From: Meandrina meandrites
Taxonomy: Eukaryota; Cnidaria; Anthozoa; Scleractinia; Meandrinidae
Assembly: GCA_963693305.1 (NCBI GenBank)
Contig: OY855908.1
Span: 372,001 to 436,000 of the forward strand
Length of the DNA: 64,000 bases
Reading direction: 5' to 3'
The notes below the pieces were generated by a model. That model worked only from the letters and a program-made list of their open reading frames with translations, was not told the origin of the DNA and did no database searches. This document shows positions 1 through 6,983 of the stretch, piece after piece. The number at the start of each line of letters is the position of its first letter. Positions within the stretch are counted from its first letter, which is position 1. The position numbers were made by a program, and so were the translations under genes.

Positions 1-171
1 TGCGTGACATTTTTCTCAGAAAGACCGGAAGCCAATATTTATATTTCTCAGCCCCTAGTCAAAGCGGGGGTTTCCCTGTTTTAAAGGGGGTTGTAAGACA
101 GAAAACACAACAAGAGTGTAAAATGAATTAATTTTATTCAAGTAGATTATAAATTTTATGCAACTACAACA

Positions 172-194
172 TGACGTCACGACACAGCTGTGTC
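172..194. promoter_or_regulatory. CRE-like TGACGTCA next to a 14-bp E-box palindrome
   Basis: TGACGTCA at 172-179 is the full consensus cAMP-response/ATF element. GACACAGCTGTGTC at 181-194 is a perfect 14-bp palindrome with a CAGCTG E-box core. One base separates them. Both are recognised by metazoan bZIP and bHLH factors. A regulatory role here is inference from motif and position. Confidence 0.4.
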
Positions 195-240
195 GGTCCA
201 CAACAATGGAAACAAGATAGAAGCTGGTGATTTGCATAAG

Positions 241-255
241 TCCCACGGCGTGGGA
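241..255. repeat. 15-nt palindrome TCCCACGGCGTGGGA
   Basis: Seven-base arms flank a single central base. The core ACGGCGT is the same as in the palindrome carried by the three 51-bp repeats that follow, so this looks like a diverged fourth member of that set. Confidence 0.6.
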
Positions 256-270
256 CACACACACCAAATA

Positions 271-400
271 AAAAATTCGGTTACGGCGTAACCCATTTCT
301 GTTGTTAGTCTAATTAATGCTTAAAATTCGGTTACGGCGTAACCCATCTTTGTTGTTATTCTAATTAATGCTAAAAATTCGGTTACGGCGTAACCCATTT
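271..400. repeat. Three tandem copies of a 51-bp unit carrying palindrome GGTTACGGCGTAACC
   Basis: The palindrome occurs at 279-293, 330-344 and 381-395, an exact 51-bp period. Between copies lies an AT-rich spacer with a TAATTAATGC block; the third spacer diverges. Each palindrome has seven-base arms around one base and would bind a dimeric protein or extrude as a short hairpin. Iterated palindromes near the end of a DNA virus fit an origin, a terminal-protein site or an enhancer, but the sequence does not decide among these. Confidence 0.75.
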
Positions 401-664
401 CTATTGTTTTGAATCAACAGTTCTTCAGTCAGCGTAAATCTTAGCAACTCTTCGAATAGCGATTTAACCTCTTCACTCCCGTTTGAAGCATTCACGAACG
501 CATCTCACAGCTTTCTAAGATCAGTTCGAAAGGATAAAACCGCGTGTTGTTCTAACCAAACGACAAGAACTGTCTATTCGCTAGAAGATGAAGCAACTGA
601 ATAGATTTTAAGTGTGTTGTACTAATAAAGCAACGGGCTTTCACGCTTCGCCAAGCATGTCAAT

Positions 665-775
665 CAAAACACGTGAAACTTGTCTCTAGAACGTTCTGTC
701 ACGTGCCAATAACACGAGGCAAAACACGTGAAACTTGTCTCTAGAACGTTCTGTACACGTGCCAATAACACGAGA
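665..775. promoter_or_regulatory. Duplicated 55-bp module: two CACGTG E-boxes around a heat-shock-type palindrome
   Basis: Copies at 665-719 and 720-775 are nearly identical, with one inserted base in the second. Each has CACGTG at both sides (670-675, 700-705, 725-730, 756-761) and the perfect palindrome AGAACGTTCT in the middle (688-697, 743-752). AGAACGTTCT matches the nGAAnnTTCn unit of heat-shock elements; the preceding CTC could be a degenerate third unit. CACGTG is the high-affinity site of Myc/USF/CLOCK-type bHLH factors. Enhancer function is inferred only from these motifs and their duplication. Confidence 0.55.
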
Positions 776-812
776 CAGGAAAAACTACATGCATGGTTAC
801 ACGTCGGCAAAC

Positions 813-2426
813 TTACTTCTTAAAAGAAAAATCGTCTATTAAAATTAAACTTACTAATACACGTTTTGTATTAGATAGGCCTCTTTCTGGGTGGTCGTGT
901 TGAGATAAATAAACCCCAAAATATTCTCCCGGATCTATTTGTTTTCTTTCACCGCCATAACGGGGCTCCGCATATTGGTATTTTAAACCACTAGCATTAC
1001 GTACGCTTTTAAATGGGACGCCATCACTTAAACCGCTAGATAAAGTAAAATTAAAACCTATTCTTTCATTAGTTCTAGAGGCACCCTTTTGTTCTATAAT
1101 TAAAGTTGAGATACCCTCGAGTAAGCAAGGAAATGGCGCCATCACACGAAGGTCATTACCGAATTTAACAAAAGTTCTATTACCAGTAACATTTTCATCC
1201 GAGTTCCATTCGCCAGTTATTACTATTCTAGGTTGGAAATTCTTTAACGCATTACCGTTTAGATCTAAATCTTTTTGTAATTTGATTGTATCGCTGTCTG
1301 TTGCGAAGCCTGGATCATAATTTTTTATTTGAAAAAAGTTCATATCTAAATTTGTTTGTAGAGTAAAATCACCGTCGGAAGCGAGAAAGAAAACATCATC
1401 GTAAATAATTCCGTCTATATCTGATTGATACCCCTTTACACCGTAAATGATTAAAGCGGCCTTTTCAATAGGAGCTGAACCATCATAACCCGGATTTAAA
1501 ATGTCAAAATAGATTGTGTCGTCATTCTTATCTTTTAATTTGTAAGTATTAAAAATGATCCTTATATACGGAGGGTTATGGGTGGCAAAGCGTTTGGTGT
1601 GGTAGGTAATAGTACTGGAGGCCAACTTGTTTAAAGGGTTAAGAAACCAGTTTTGGTCGTTTTTGTTTTTAGGGTAAAAGAACTCAACACATATAGTGTA
1701 CTCTCCTTCTTTTAGAGGTGTTTTATTCAACGCCAAACGCGAGTTAAAAGAATTGTTACTTGTTTTTATAATGTTAAAAGTGTAAGCCTTTTTATTGACA
1801 CTGTGAAGGTTGGATGTAAAGTCTTCAACGGTAACAGAAGAAATATTGTTTACAGCTGAAACACCAACCCTTTGGGTTAAAAAACCTAAGTCATTCTTTT
1901 TATGGGCGTGCCCAGTTGTAATTGCAGAGGAGCCCACATATTTTTTCATTGAAGTGAGATTGACAGCATCTTGGTCGCCGACAGGATTTGCGAGCTGTTT
2001 GATTGCATGGTCGTTCATGACAATGTCACCAGTAACGCTAGCTGATGACATATCCCCACTATCACCCTTTTCCCCTTTTTCACCTTTATCTCCCATAGCG
2101 CCCTTTGAACCCGCAGGTCCAGTTGCTCTAGTGGGTCCCGCAGGTCCAGTTGCTCCGGTTGGTCCCATAGGTCCCGTTGCTCCCGCAGGGCCAGCAGGTC
2201 CGGTCGGTCCTTGTGAGCCCGTTTTACCCTTTAATCCTTTTTCTCCAGCATCACCTTTATCTCCTTTAGGACCTTGTGGGCCAGTATTTCCCTTATCACC
2301 TTTTTCACCTTTAGGGCCAGCGGGTCCAGTTGCGCCAGTCGGACCAGCAGGGCCGGCTTCCCCTCGGATTGAAGTAGACTCTTCATGTGTTTGAGTTGCA
2401 CCCGTCGCACCGTTAATAAACCCCAT
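813..2426 (-). CDS. Collagen-stalked fibre (attachment-type) protein, about 537 aa
   Basis: The start is the ATG at 2424-2426, eight bases downstream of a TATATA motif, and gives 537 residues. After a short N-terminus, about residues 20-130 are Gly-X-Y collagen triplets, rich in GPAGPTGATGP and GEKGDKG types, with one break where an Arg replaces a Gly-containing step. The distal part is a globular or fibrous head of about 400 residues. It contains two related stretches around DIVMNDHAI and NLDMNFFQI that resemble the DMN-type repeats of trimeric viral fibre shafts. Collagen-like fibres are known in several large DNA viruses, phages and adintovirus-like elements as surface attachment proteins. 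Role by architecture only; receptor unknown. The upstream frame is open into the packaging ATPase because of the lesion there. Confidence 0.75.
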   Translation of the reverse strand: MGFINGATGATQTHEESTSIRGEAGPAGPTGATGPAGPKGEKGDKGNTGPQGPKGDKGDAGEKGLKGKTGSQGPTGPAGPAGATGPMGPTGATGPAGPTRATGPAGSKGAMGDKGEKGEKGDSGDMSSASVTGDIVMNDHAIKQLANPVGDQDAVNLTSMKKYVGSSAITTGHAHKKNDLGFLTQRVGVSAVNNISSVTVEDFTSNLHSVNKKAYTFNIIKTSNNSFNSRLALNKTPLKEGEYTICVEFFYPKNKNDQNWFLNPLNKLASSTITYHTKRFATHNPPYIRIIFNTYKLKDKNDDTIYFDILNPGYDGSAPIEKAALIIYGVKGYQSDIDGIIYDDVFFLASDGDFTLQTNLDMNFFQIKNYDPGFATDSDTIKLQKDLDLNGNALKNFQPRIVITGEWNSDENVTGNRTFVKFGNDLRVMAPFPCLLEGISTLIIEQKGASRTNERIGFNFTLSSGLSDGVPFKSVRNASGLKYQYAEPRYGGERKQIDPGEYFGVYLSQHDHPERGLSNTKRVLVSLILIDDFSFKK

Positions 2427-2433
2427 TCTTCTT

Positions 2434-3062
2434 CTATATATTTTCGTCAAAATTTTTGAGTGTGGTTTTTTTTGGTTTGTCGTAGTATAAAAAAGAATAT
2501 TTAGCATCGGTAGCCCTTTCAAGCAGCTCTCTGTCAATTCCCAATTCATCAGCAATACGGTTATTTTCTCTGGGAAGAAAGTTGAAAATGCAAAAGTGGG
2601 TGCAATTATCACGGATGTTTTTGGGGGTCTTGAAGTAGCTTTGAGATAAATGACGCTGCAATTGCGCTGCCGCCCGTTCATAAAATAATCGATAATGTCG
2701 TTTTGGTTTTTTTCACAAACCATATCATCAAAGATTACAATTTTTTGGTTGTCAGTGGGCAGCATCTCAAGAGGAATAACATCGTTGGCGCCTTCAATAA
2801 CATTATACCCAGCCGCAGGATTGACTCTTTTATCGAAATCATCAATCATATATTGGTACTTATCTTGATGCAGGTTTTTTGTGCAAAGGTAAATTTTGTC
2901 GTAGACCAACAGCCTGTAAAGCATATGCATGAGAATATTTGTCTTACCAGAGTTGCTTGGCCCGCAAATAAGCATCCGAAAGGTATTTGCTGGCATACAA
3001 GGGTGGCCTTGCTTGTAATTACTTTTTGTAGTCAAACTGGGGTCGTAATTGGGAATTTTCAT
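2434..3062 (-). CDS. Genome-packaging ATPase (FtsK/HerA, A32-like), broken by a frame shift
   Basis: The N-terminal half starts at the ATG at 3060-3062 and shows a Walker A loop GPSNSGKT (residues 34-41) and a Walker B strand KIVIFDD (107-113), in the order and spacing of the A32-type packaging ATPases of Polintons, virophages and adintoviruses. These motors drive viral DNA into preformed capsids. Around positions 2640-2655 the conserved sequence stops in this frame and resumes in another minus-strand frame. That frame runs to a stop at 2434 and carries the expected C-terminal part (SYFKTPKNIRDN, FNFLPRENN and onward). The original frame instead stays open into the fibre gene. An indel is the simplest reading. 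Recoding or an assembly error cannot be excluded. It is divergently paired with the gene at 3091. Confidence 0.85.
2435..2440 (-). promoter_or_regulatory. TATATA start-proximal motif of the fibre gene
   Basis: On the minus strand TATATAG lies eight bases before the fibre ATG and overlaps the end of the ATPase reading frame. It is one member of a motif found directly in front of most structural genes in this element. Confidence 0.5.
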
Positions 3063-3090
3063 TTTTTTCTGTTATATATACGGCAAAAAT
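3063..3090. promoter_or_regulatory. 28-bp divergent promoter between ATPase and the proline-rich protein gene
   Basis: Only 28 bases separate the ATG of the minus-strand ATPase from the plus-strand ATG at 3091. The interval contains TTATATATA (3072-3080), whose core reads TATATA on both strands, so a single motif may serve both genes. Confidence 0.55.
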
Positions 3091-3963
3091 ATGTCCATGA
3101 AGAAGTGGCGAAAACTTGTCAGCGAAAAGGCTGAAGTTGAGCAGCAGAACGACAGCATTCTCGCGGCAATAAAAAATAACAAAATAGAAAAAGAGTTTGG
3201 TCAGCTATCAGGTGAGGATTTGTTCAAACCTATCACATCGCGGCTTGACAAACTCCAAGTAGGGACGGCACCAAAAGAAGAGGAGGAGCAGATCCCAGAC
3301 TATGGTATGGATGAGTTTGATTTAAATAACCCCTTCGACGGAGATTTTAACCCGGATGCGGAAACACCACTACCAACACCATCACCAACACCATCACCAT
3401 CACCATCACCAACACCATCACCATCACCATCAACACCATCACCAACATCAACACCGTTACCGCCTTTGGCTGAAGAGGAAGAAACGGAATTAATGGAAAG
3501 CCCAGCGAAAAAACCAAGTAAATGGGGACCACCAAAAGAACCAGTTATCAGGGGATCAGAGTCGGTTGACCTGCAGACACTGAGCAGCATGTTAACAAAA
3601 AATAAAGACAATCCAAACTATGTGGTAAAAAGTAAAAAATCAAAATTCCACAACTACACATTGGAAGACATAAAAAGAGCAAGAAATGAAATTCTTGCCA
3701 GGAGACAAGGGCAGTTTATGCCCCCCGCCGATTGGATCCCCCCTCCACCTGATGAGGATGAAATTGAAAGGGAAATGGAAGGAAGCGGAAGTGTTGATCC
3801 AAACGCTTTGGTTGAAAGGCTACACTTAAGCTTGGCGTCTATACAGGCGGGCAACACTTCACTGAAGCTAAAAAAACAGGTCAAGCAGATGTTGGGGTTG
3901 CTGGTAAAGCTAAAGGAAATAACACAAAAAGAAGCCCACAAAATTTTGAGTGATATTATATAA
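3091..3963 (+). CDS. Acidic, proline-rich virion-associated protein of unknown function, about 290 aa
   Basis: The start is the ATG at 3091, with a second ATG two codons later; an upstream TTG extension would read through the promoter. The product is 290 residues. It has a charged N-terminal helix region, an acidic middle and a low-complexity Pro-Ser/Thr tract coded by a CCATCA/CCAACA hexanucleotide repeat (about 3366-3460). A C-terminal helical segment contains LASIQAGNTS followed by a Leu/Lys-rich stretch ending near ITQKEAHKIL. I believe similar C-terminal segments occur in uncharacterised proteins of cnidarian and molluscan Polintons, but that is recollection. Its place at the head of the capsid operon suggests a scaffold or minor virion protein; this is inference. 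The stop codon overlaps the TATATAAG motif of the next gene. Confidence 0.7.
   Translation: MSMKKWRKLVSEKAEVEQQNDSILAAIKNNKIEKEFGQLSGEDLFKPITSRLDKLQVGTAPKEEEEQIPDYGMDEFDLNNPFDGDFNPDAETPLPTPSPTPSPSPSPTPSPSPSTPSPTSTPLPPLAEEEETELMESPAKKPSKWGPPKEPVIRGSESVDLQTLSSMLTKNKDNPNYVVKSKKSKFHNYTLEDIKRARNEILARRQGQFMPPADWIPPPPDEDEIEREMEGSGSVDPNALVERLHLSLASIQAGNTSLKLKKQVKQMLGLLVKLKEITQKEAHKILSDII
3366..3460 (+). repeat. CCATCA/CCAACA low-complexity tract in coding sequence
   Basis: An imperfect hexanucleotide repeat encodes alternating Pro-Ser and Pro-Thr. Length variation here would stay in frame only in whole codons. Confidence 0.7.
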
Positions 3964-3964
3964 G
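3957..3964 (+). promoter_or_regulatory. TATATAAG motif before the penton-like gene
   Basis: The motif ends four bases before the ATG at 3969 and includes the TAA stop of the preceding gene. Confidence 0.5.
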
Positions 3965-3968
3965 CAAC

Positions 3969-4748
3969 ATGTCAACCCATTTTCATTTCAACCTGTTGCT
4001 CGACTCGCGGCTGGCCAAACAAAACAACGCCAACAGCAAGTCACATGACTTCACAATTAACTTTGACCCACCAATCGCTTTAGATCCCTTCAAAAAGTAC
4101 AGGGCGGCGTTAAATGAGCTGGTATCTATGTCTTATTCGTGGTACAACATCGCGAAACGGTACAACAACAACGAATTCAAATGGCGGAAAAAAACAGAGA
4201 ACTGGAAAACCGTGACAATTCCGGATGGAATGTATGATTACAAAGGTCTCAACACCACCATTCAGTCGCTTATCGGAAGAGTGGATCCCAAGGATGTAAA
4301 ATCCAAGTTTATTATCCAGCTGTATTTTCACAGCACAACGTATCGGGCGGTCATTTTGTTGCAGGACGGCTACGAGCTTGACCTAAGTGGAGGTGAATTC
4401 GCCGCGTTGCTGGGTTTTGACAAGAAAACAATAGACGGAGCGAACAACAGGAGCGACCGCGTGCCAAATATAACAAGAGGTGTCGACTGGATCTACGTCC
4501 ATTGTGATCTCATTACAAGGGCAGTGGACAACATCGGAGGCGACGTCATGTTCTCTTTTTCAACCGCTGAACTCTCAGTCAGCTACCCCTTTTCAAAAGA
4601 GCCCCGCCGCCTCCTGTGGCACCCGGTGAACAAAAACAGAATCAATGCGATAAATATCAAAATCACAGACGGGCGCAACAACATTATAGATCTGAATGAC
4701 CAAGACGTGGCTTTAAGCATCATCATCGAAGAAGAAAAAGAAAAATAA
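3969..4748 (+). CDS. Penton-like minor capsid protein (single jelly roll), 259 aa
   Basis: The protein is 259 residues. Its N-terminus (FNLLLDSRLAKQNN, then DFTINFDPPI and KYRAALNELVSMSYSW) has the pattern typical of the minor capsid or penton proteins of adintoviruses and Polintons: early beta strands followed by the conserved ALNEL/YSWYNI stretch. These form the pentameric vertices of an icosahedral capsid, built from one vertical jelly roll, next to the double-jelly-roll major capsid protein. It lies two genes upstream of that protein in the same direction, as is usual. No disabling mutation is seen. The assignment rests on gene order, size and sequence style; a structure prediction showing a single jelly roll would settle it. 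Confidence 0.75.
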   Translation: MSTHFHFNLLLDSRLAKQNNANSKSHDFTINFDPPIALDPFKKYRAALNELVSMSYSWYNIAKRYNNNEFKWRKKTENWKTVTIPDGMYDYKGLNTTIQSLIGRVDPKDVKSKFIIQLYFHSTTYRAVILLQDGYELDLSGGEFAALLGFDKKTIDGANNRSDRVPNITRGVDWIYVHCDLITRAVDNIGGDVMFSFSTAELSVSYPFSKEPRRLLWHPVNKNRINAINIKITDGRNNIIDLNDQDVALSIIIEEEKEK

Positions 4749-4767
4749 TTTACACATAAGTATAATA

Positions 4768-5232
4768 ATGAATCATCCGAGCGAGTGGGCGAGATATTAT
4801 GACGCGCCAAACGGAACATATAGATACAGACACAAAGGTACGGGGGTTGTAAGAGACACCCTGATGAATATAGGAAAGCGGTTCAAAAAGAAGGTCACCC
4901 GTCAGACGTTGAAGAAGGCTGTAAATGAAGCCTCGAAGCAAATGCTGAAAAAAGCCACCGAAAAAGCCGCCGAAAAAGGGGCTGACAAGATACAAGCGGT
5001 TTTGCGAAGTTAGGATACCCGCACCCCAAGTGTAAAACCTAAGGGTAAAAAGACCCCACCACAGAAACTTAGTACAGAGTCGAAACAAAAACTGAAGAAG
5101 ATGCTAAACCCCGGGGTGTGGGGTAAACCCCACTCTCAGTTGAGCGGGGATTCACGGAAAAAGTTAAACCAGATTTTAAACGCGGGTCGGGCTGCAAAGT
5201 TGAAAGTAAACCAATTGATAGCAGAAAATTAA
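4768..5232 (+). pseudogene. Small basic virion-type protein with an in-frame TAG at 5011-5013
   Basis: The frame opens at ATG 4768 and runs 81 codons to a TAG at 5011-5013. It then continues in the same frame, without another stop, for 72 codons to the TAA at 5230-5232. Both halves are Lys/Ala-rich and helix-prone: the first around GKRFKKKVTRQTLKKA, the second around ESKQKLKKMLNPG. This argues that they were one gene of about 154 codons. The size and strong positive charge resemble DNA-core or membrane-active small proteins of adenovirus-like viruses; the function is not known. A repeat-like stretch directly follows the TAG, and a GTGGGGTAAACCCCAC palindrome lies in the downstream half. It could be a decayed gene, a stop-readthrough gene, or two products. 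Confidence 0.6.
5118..5133. repeat. Palindrome GTGGGGTAAACCCCAC, copy 1
   Basis: Seven-base arms around AA. It lies in the open frame downstream of the TAG of the small basic gene, and is identical to copies at 7424 and 7609. Confidence 0.75.
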
Positions 5233-5250
5233 AATAATTTTTTAAAAAGA

Positions 5251-5258
5251 TATATAGG
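5251..5258 (+). promoter_or_regulatory. TATATAGG motif before the major capsid gene
   Basis: The motif lies seven bases before the ATG at 5266, at the end of an A/T-rich stretch (5231-5250). Confidence 0.5.
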
Positions 5259-5265
5259 ACGCAAG

Positions 5266-6531
5266 ATGTTCAGAAGCCACAGGCATTTGGAAAAAACAGA
5301 GTATGTTCGTATCATGTTAGACAAACCGATCACTATCCCGGGTAACAATCAGCACCAGGTAAAAACAAACTATAAATTCACACTCACCGACCGAGACAAC
5401 TGGTTTGACTGGTATAACGCCTACTTCCGGGCTGATTTCACTTTCGAGGCAACCGCGGATGGCGCGCAAGTTGCGGCGGACGCCCGGTCAGCGCCCATTA
5501 ACGGCTCATTTTCACTGATAAACAAACTTGTGGTAAAATCATCGGGCAAAAACATTTACAACGTAGACAACATTCACAAGCTCATATTCATCAAAAACTT
5601 GTTGGATTTTTCTGATGACTTTGCGAGGAGCGCAGCGAAAGATCAGTTTTGGTATTTGGATACAACGAATAGCAATGTAACGGCCGCCGCTGCCACTAAC
5701 CTTGGAATCAGACAAAGGGGCTTGCTTGCCCACGCCGGCCTCACGGTTGAAACCCTCATACCGCTTAACAGGTACTCATTCTTCGAAGAGCTGAGTGACA
5801 AGCTTCTTCCCCCCATGCAGATGGAGTTCGAAATTGAGCTACAATCGGATGCAGAGCTGATTTGGCAAAACGATGGCACCAATCGTAGGGTAGTGGTGAG
5901 AAACTTCGAGCTGTGGGTTCCAATGCTGCGTTTCACCAGCGAAGGGCAGAAGCTCGCAAACGAAAACTTTTTGAAACCTCAGAAATGGACGTACCTAAAT
6001 GAAATGATCCAGCCCAGCAGCAGCCGGCGTGACGCTTTCGGTTCGTGGCAGATAAATCCCGGCGTAAAGGATGCCAAACATGTTTTCATTTTCATTCAAC
6101 AGTCAGGGAAGAAGGACGCCTTGACTCAAAACCCCTACTTCTTTGACACCTTTAACATTGACGGAGACAATTCAGCCAAGCTAGCGACCTGCCGGCTACA
6201 GTACGGCTCTTCACAGTACTATCCGGAGCTGGACTACGACGAAAACTTCAAACTGCGCATTCTTAATGACTTAAAGAACTACCGGTACCGCAAAAACGAC
6301 TACAACACCGGTGTTCAGCTTCAGCCCAACAACTTCGGGACGCTATACCCAGTACTCTATTTCGATCTACGTGAAAACAAGGATAACAAGACCAACGACC
6401 CGAAGCAGATGGTTTTCCACTACAAGCTCAACGAGGCGGCCAACGCGCAAGACTACACCATTTATGCAGGAATTTTGTACGAGTCCGAACTTGTTCTCAG
6501 GCAGGTGGGTAATGAGCTGGTGATGGTTTAA
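5266..6531 (+). CDS. Major capsid protein, hexon-like double jelly roll, 421 aa
   Basis: The gene is intact, 421 residues. The N-terminus carries the sequence that opens adintovirus/Polinton capsid proteins: a basic start, then EYVRIMLDKP, a short linker and NYKFTLTDRDNWFDWYNAYF, followed by beta-rich sequence. The central LIPLNRYSFFEELSDKLLPPMQMEFEI block matches the conserved region of this family in style, and the C-terminus is also beta-rich. Double-jelly-roll capsid proteins trimerise into pseudo-hexameric capsomers. The gene sits between the penton-like and protease genes, as expected. The start is fixed by the TATATAGG motif just upstream. Nothing in the reading frame suggests decay. 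Confidence 0.85.
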   Translation: MFRSHRHLEKTEYVRIMLDKPITIPGNNQHQVKTNYKFTLTDRDNWFDWYNAYFRADFTFEATADGAQVAADARSAPINGSFSLINKLVVKSSGKNIYNVDNIHKLIFIKNLLDFSDDFARSAAKDQFWYLDTTNSNVTAAAATNLGIRQRGLLAHAGLTVETLIPLNRYSFFEELSDKLLPPMQMEFEIELQSDAELIWQNDGTNRRVVVRNFELWVPMLRFTSEGQKLANENFLKPQKWTYLNEMIQPSSSRRDAFGSWQINPGVKDAKHVFIFIQQSGKKDALTQNPYFFDTFNIDGDNSAKLATCRLQYGSSQYYPELDYDENFKLRILNDLKNYRYRKNDYNTGVQLQPNNFGTLYPVLYFDLRENKDNKTNDPKQMVFHYKLNEAANAQDYTIYAGILYESELVLRQVGNELVMV

Positions 6532-6533
6532 AA

Positions 6534-6563
6534 GTGGGGTATCAGCAACTGAGTTGCTCCCCA
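6534..6563. terminator. Compound hairpin after the major capsid gene
   Basis: Three bases after the stop codon, GTGGGG (6534-6539) pairs with CCCCAC (6558-6563). Inside them AGCAACT pairs with AGTTGCT around one G. The two half-motifs recur elsewhere in the element (the GTGGGG palindrome and the AGCAACTGAGTTGCT palindrome), so this is also a composite of the dispersed repeats. Whether it ends or processes transcripts is inference. Confidence 0.45.
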
Positions 6564-6602
6564 CACCCCAAAGAGAAATAATTTTTGTATGAAATATAAG
6601 AG

Positions 6603-6983
6603 ATGACGACTTACTATCCGCACAAGATTTCACTTTCAGACGGGCAGAAGGTAAGCCTCGCGCGGGCCTTTGGGTCAGGAGAAGCAGTTACGCTCAGATT
6701 TAAAAACGAGGCTATAACCGGCGGTAGCGACACTTTGCACTTGACCGCCAGGCAGATCAAAAAAATAGAGCGCGCTATCAAAAACAAAACGGGCGTGGAC
6801 ATAGACATGAGCAAGACACAAATCAGACATGTGCGCAAACACGGGATCAGCAACTCAGGATCAGGCATGCGGGTAAAACCCCCAACAGGAGGAAAGGGAA
6901 TGCGCATCAACCCTCCACCATATATGCGCCCGCCACCATTTATTGGTTCTTGGGGTGACCAAAAAAAAGCCCGCCTTCGTTGA
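6603..6983 (+). CDS. Conserved small protein of Polinton/adintovirus type, apparently C-terminally truncated, 126 aa
   Basis: The ATG at 6603 follows an ATATAAG motif. The product begins with KISLSDGQKVSLARAF and contains LTARQIKKIERAIKNKTGVDI plus SKTQIR, a combination I associate with a small protein placed before the protease in many Polinton-like elements. Its function is unknown to me. The C-terminus is a Pro/Gly-rich PPPFIGSWG segment that breaks off within a run of eight A residues and reaches a stop at 6983, overlapping the protease frame by about 40 bases. In relatives I would expect a longer tail, so sequence may have been lost here together with the protease start codon. Degenerate copies of both dispersed palindromes occur at about 6843-6885. 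Confidence 0.65.
   Translation: MTTYYPHKISLSDGQKVSLARAFGSGEAVTLRFKNEAITGGSDTLHLTARQIKKIERAIKNKTGVDIDMSKTQIRHVRKHGISNSGSGMRVKPPTGGKGMRINPPPYMRPPPFIGSWGDQKKARLR

Larger units (their letters stand above)
1..812. other. Non-coding terminal region of the viral element
   Basis: No convincing gene is visible in these 812 bases; the short open frames have no family features. The stretch holds a dense set of dyad symmetries and direct repeats, listed separately: a CRE-like site, a CAGCTG palindrome, a 15-nt palindrome at 241-255, a 51-bp unit repeated three times, and a duplicated 55-bp module. Positions about 400-660 contain nothing I can name. By analogy with Polintons and adintoviruses this is where a terminal inverted repeat and control region would lie. 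I could not match it to an inverted copy beyond the polymerase gene, so the true element end may be outside the window or lost. Confidence 0.6.

Noticed and set aside
101..165. Possible inverted match between AGAAAACACAACAAG here and the inverse of 14950-14980
   Set aside because: Only about a dozen bases agree before the similarity dissolves into A/T-rich sequence; too weak to call a terminal inverted repeat.
55..267. 70-codon minus-strand frame in the left end
   Set aside because: No start-proximal motif and no family features; it covers the CRE/E-box cluster and a palindrome.
1810..2394. 194-codon plus-strand frame rich in Pro
   Set aside because: It is the antisense of the collagen repeats; Gly-Pro coding produces long open antisense frames.
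2430..2670. Programmed frameshift in the ATPase as the favoured explanation
   Set aside because: I see no clear heptameric slippery site with a downstream structure, and the motor proteins of this family are normally read in one frame; an indel is simpler.
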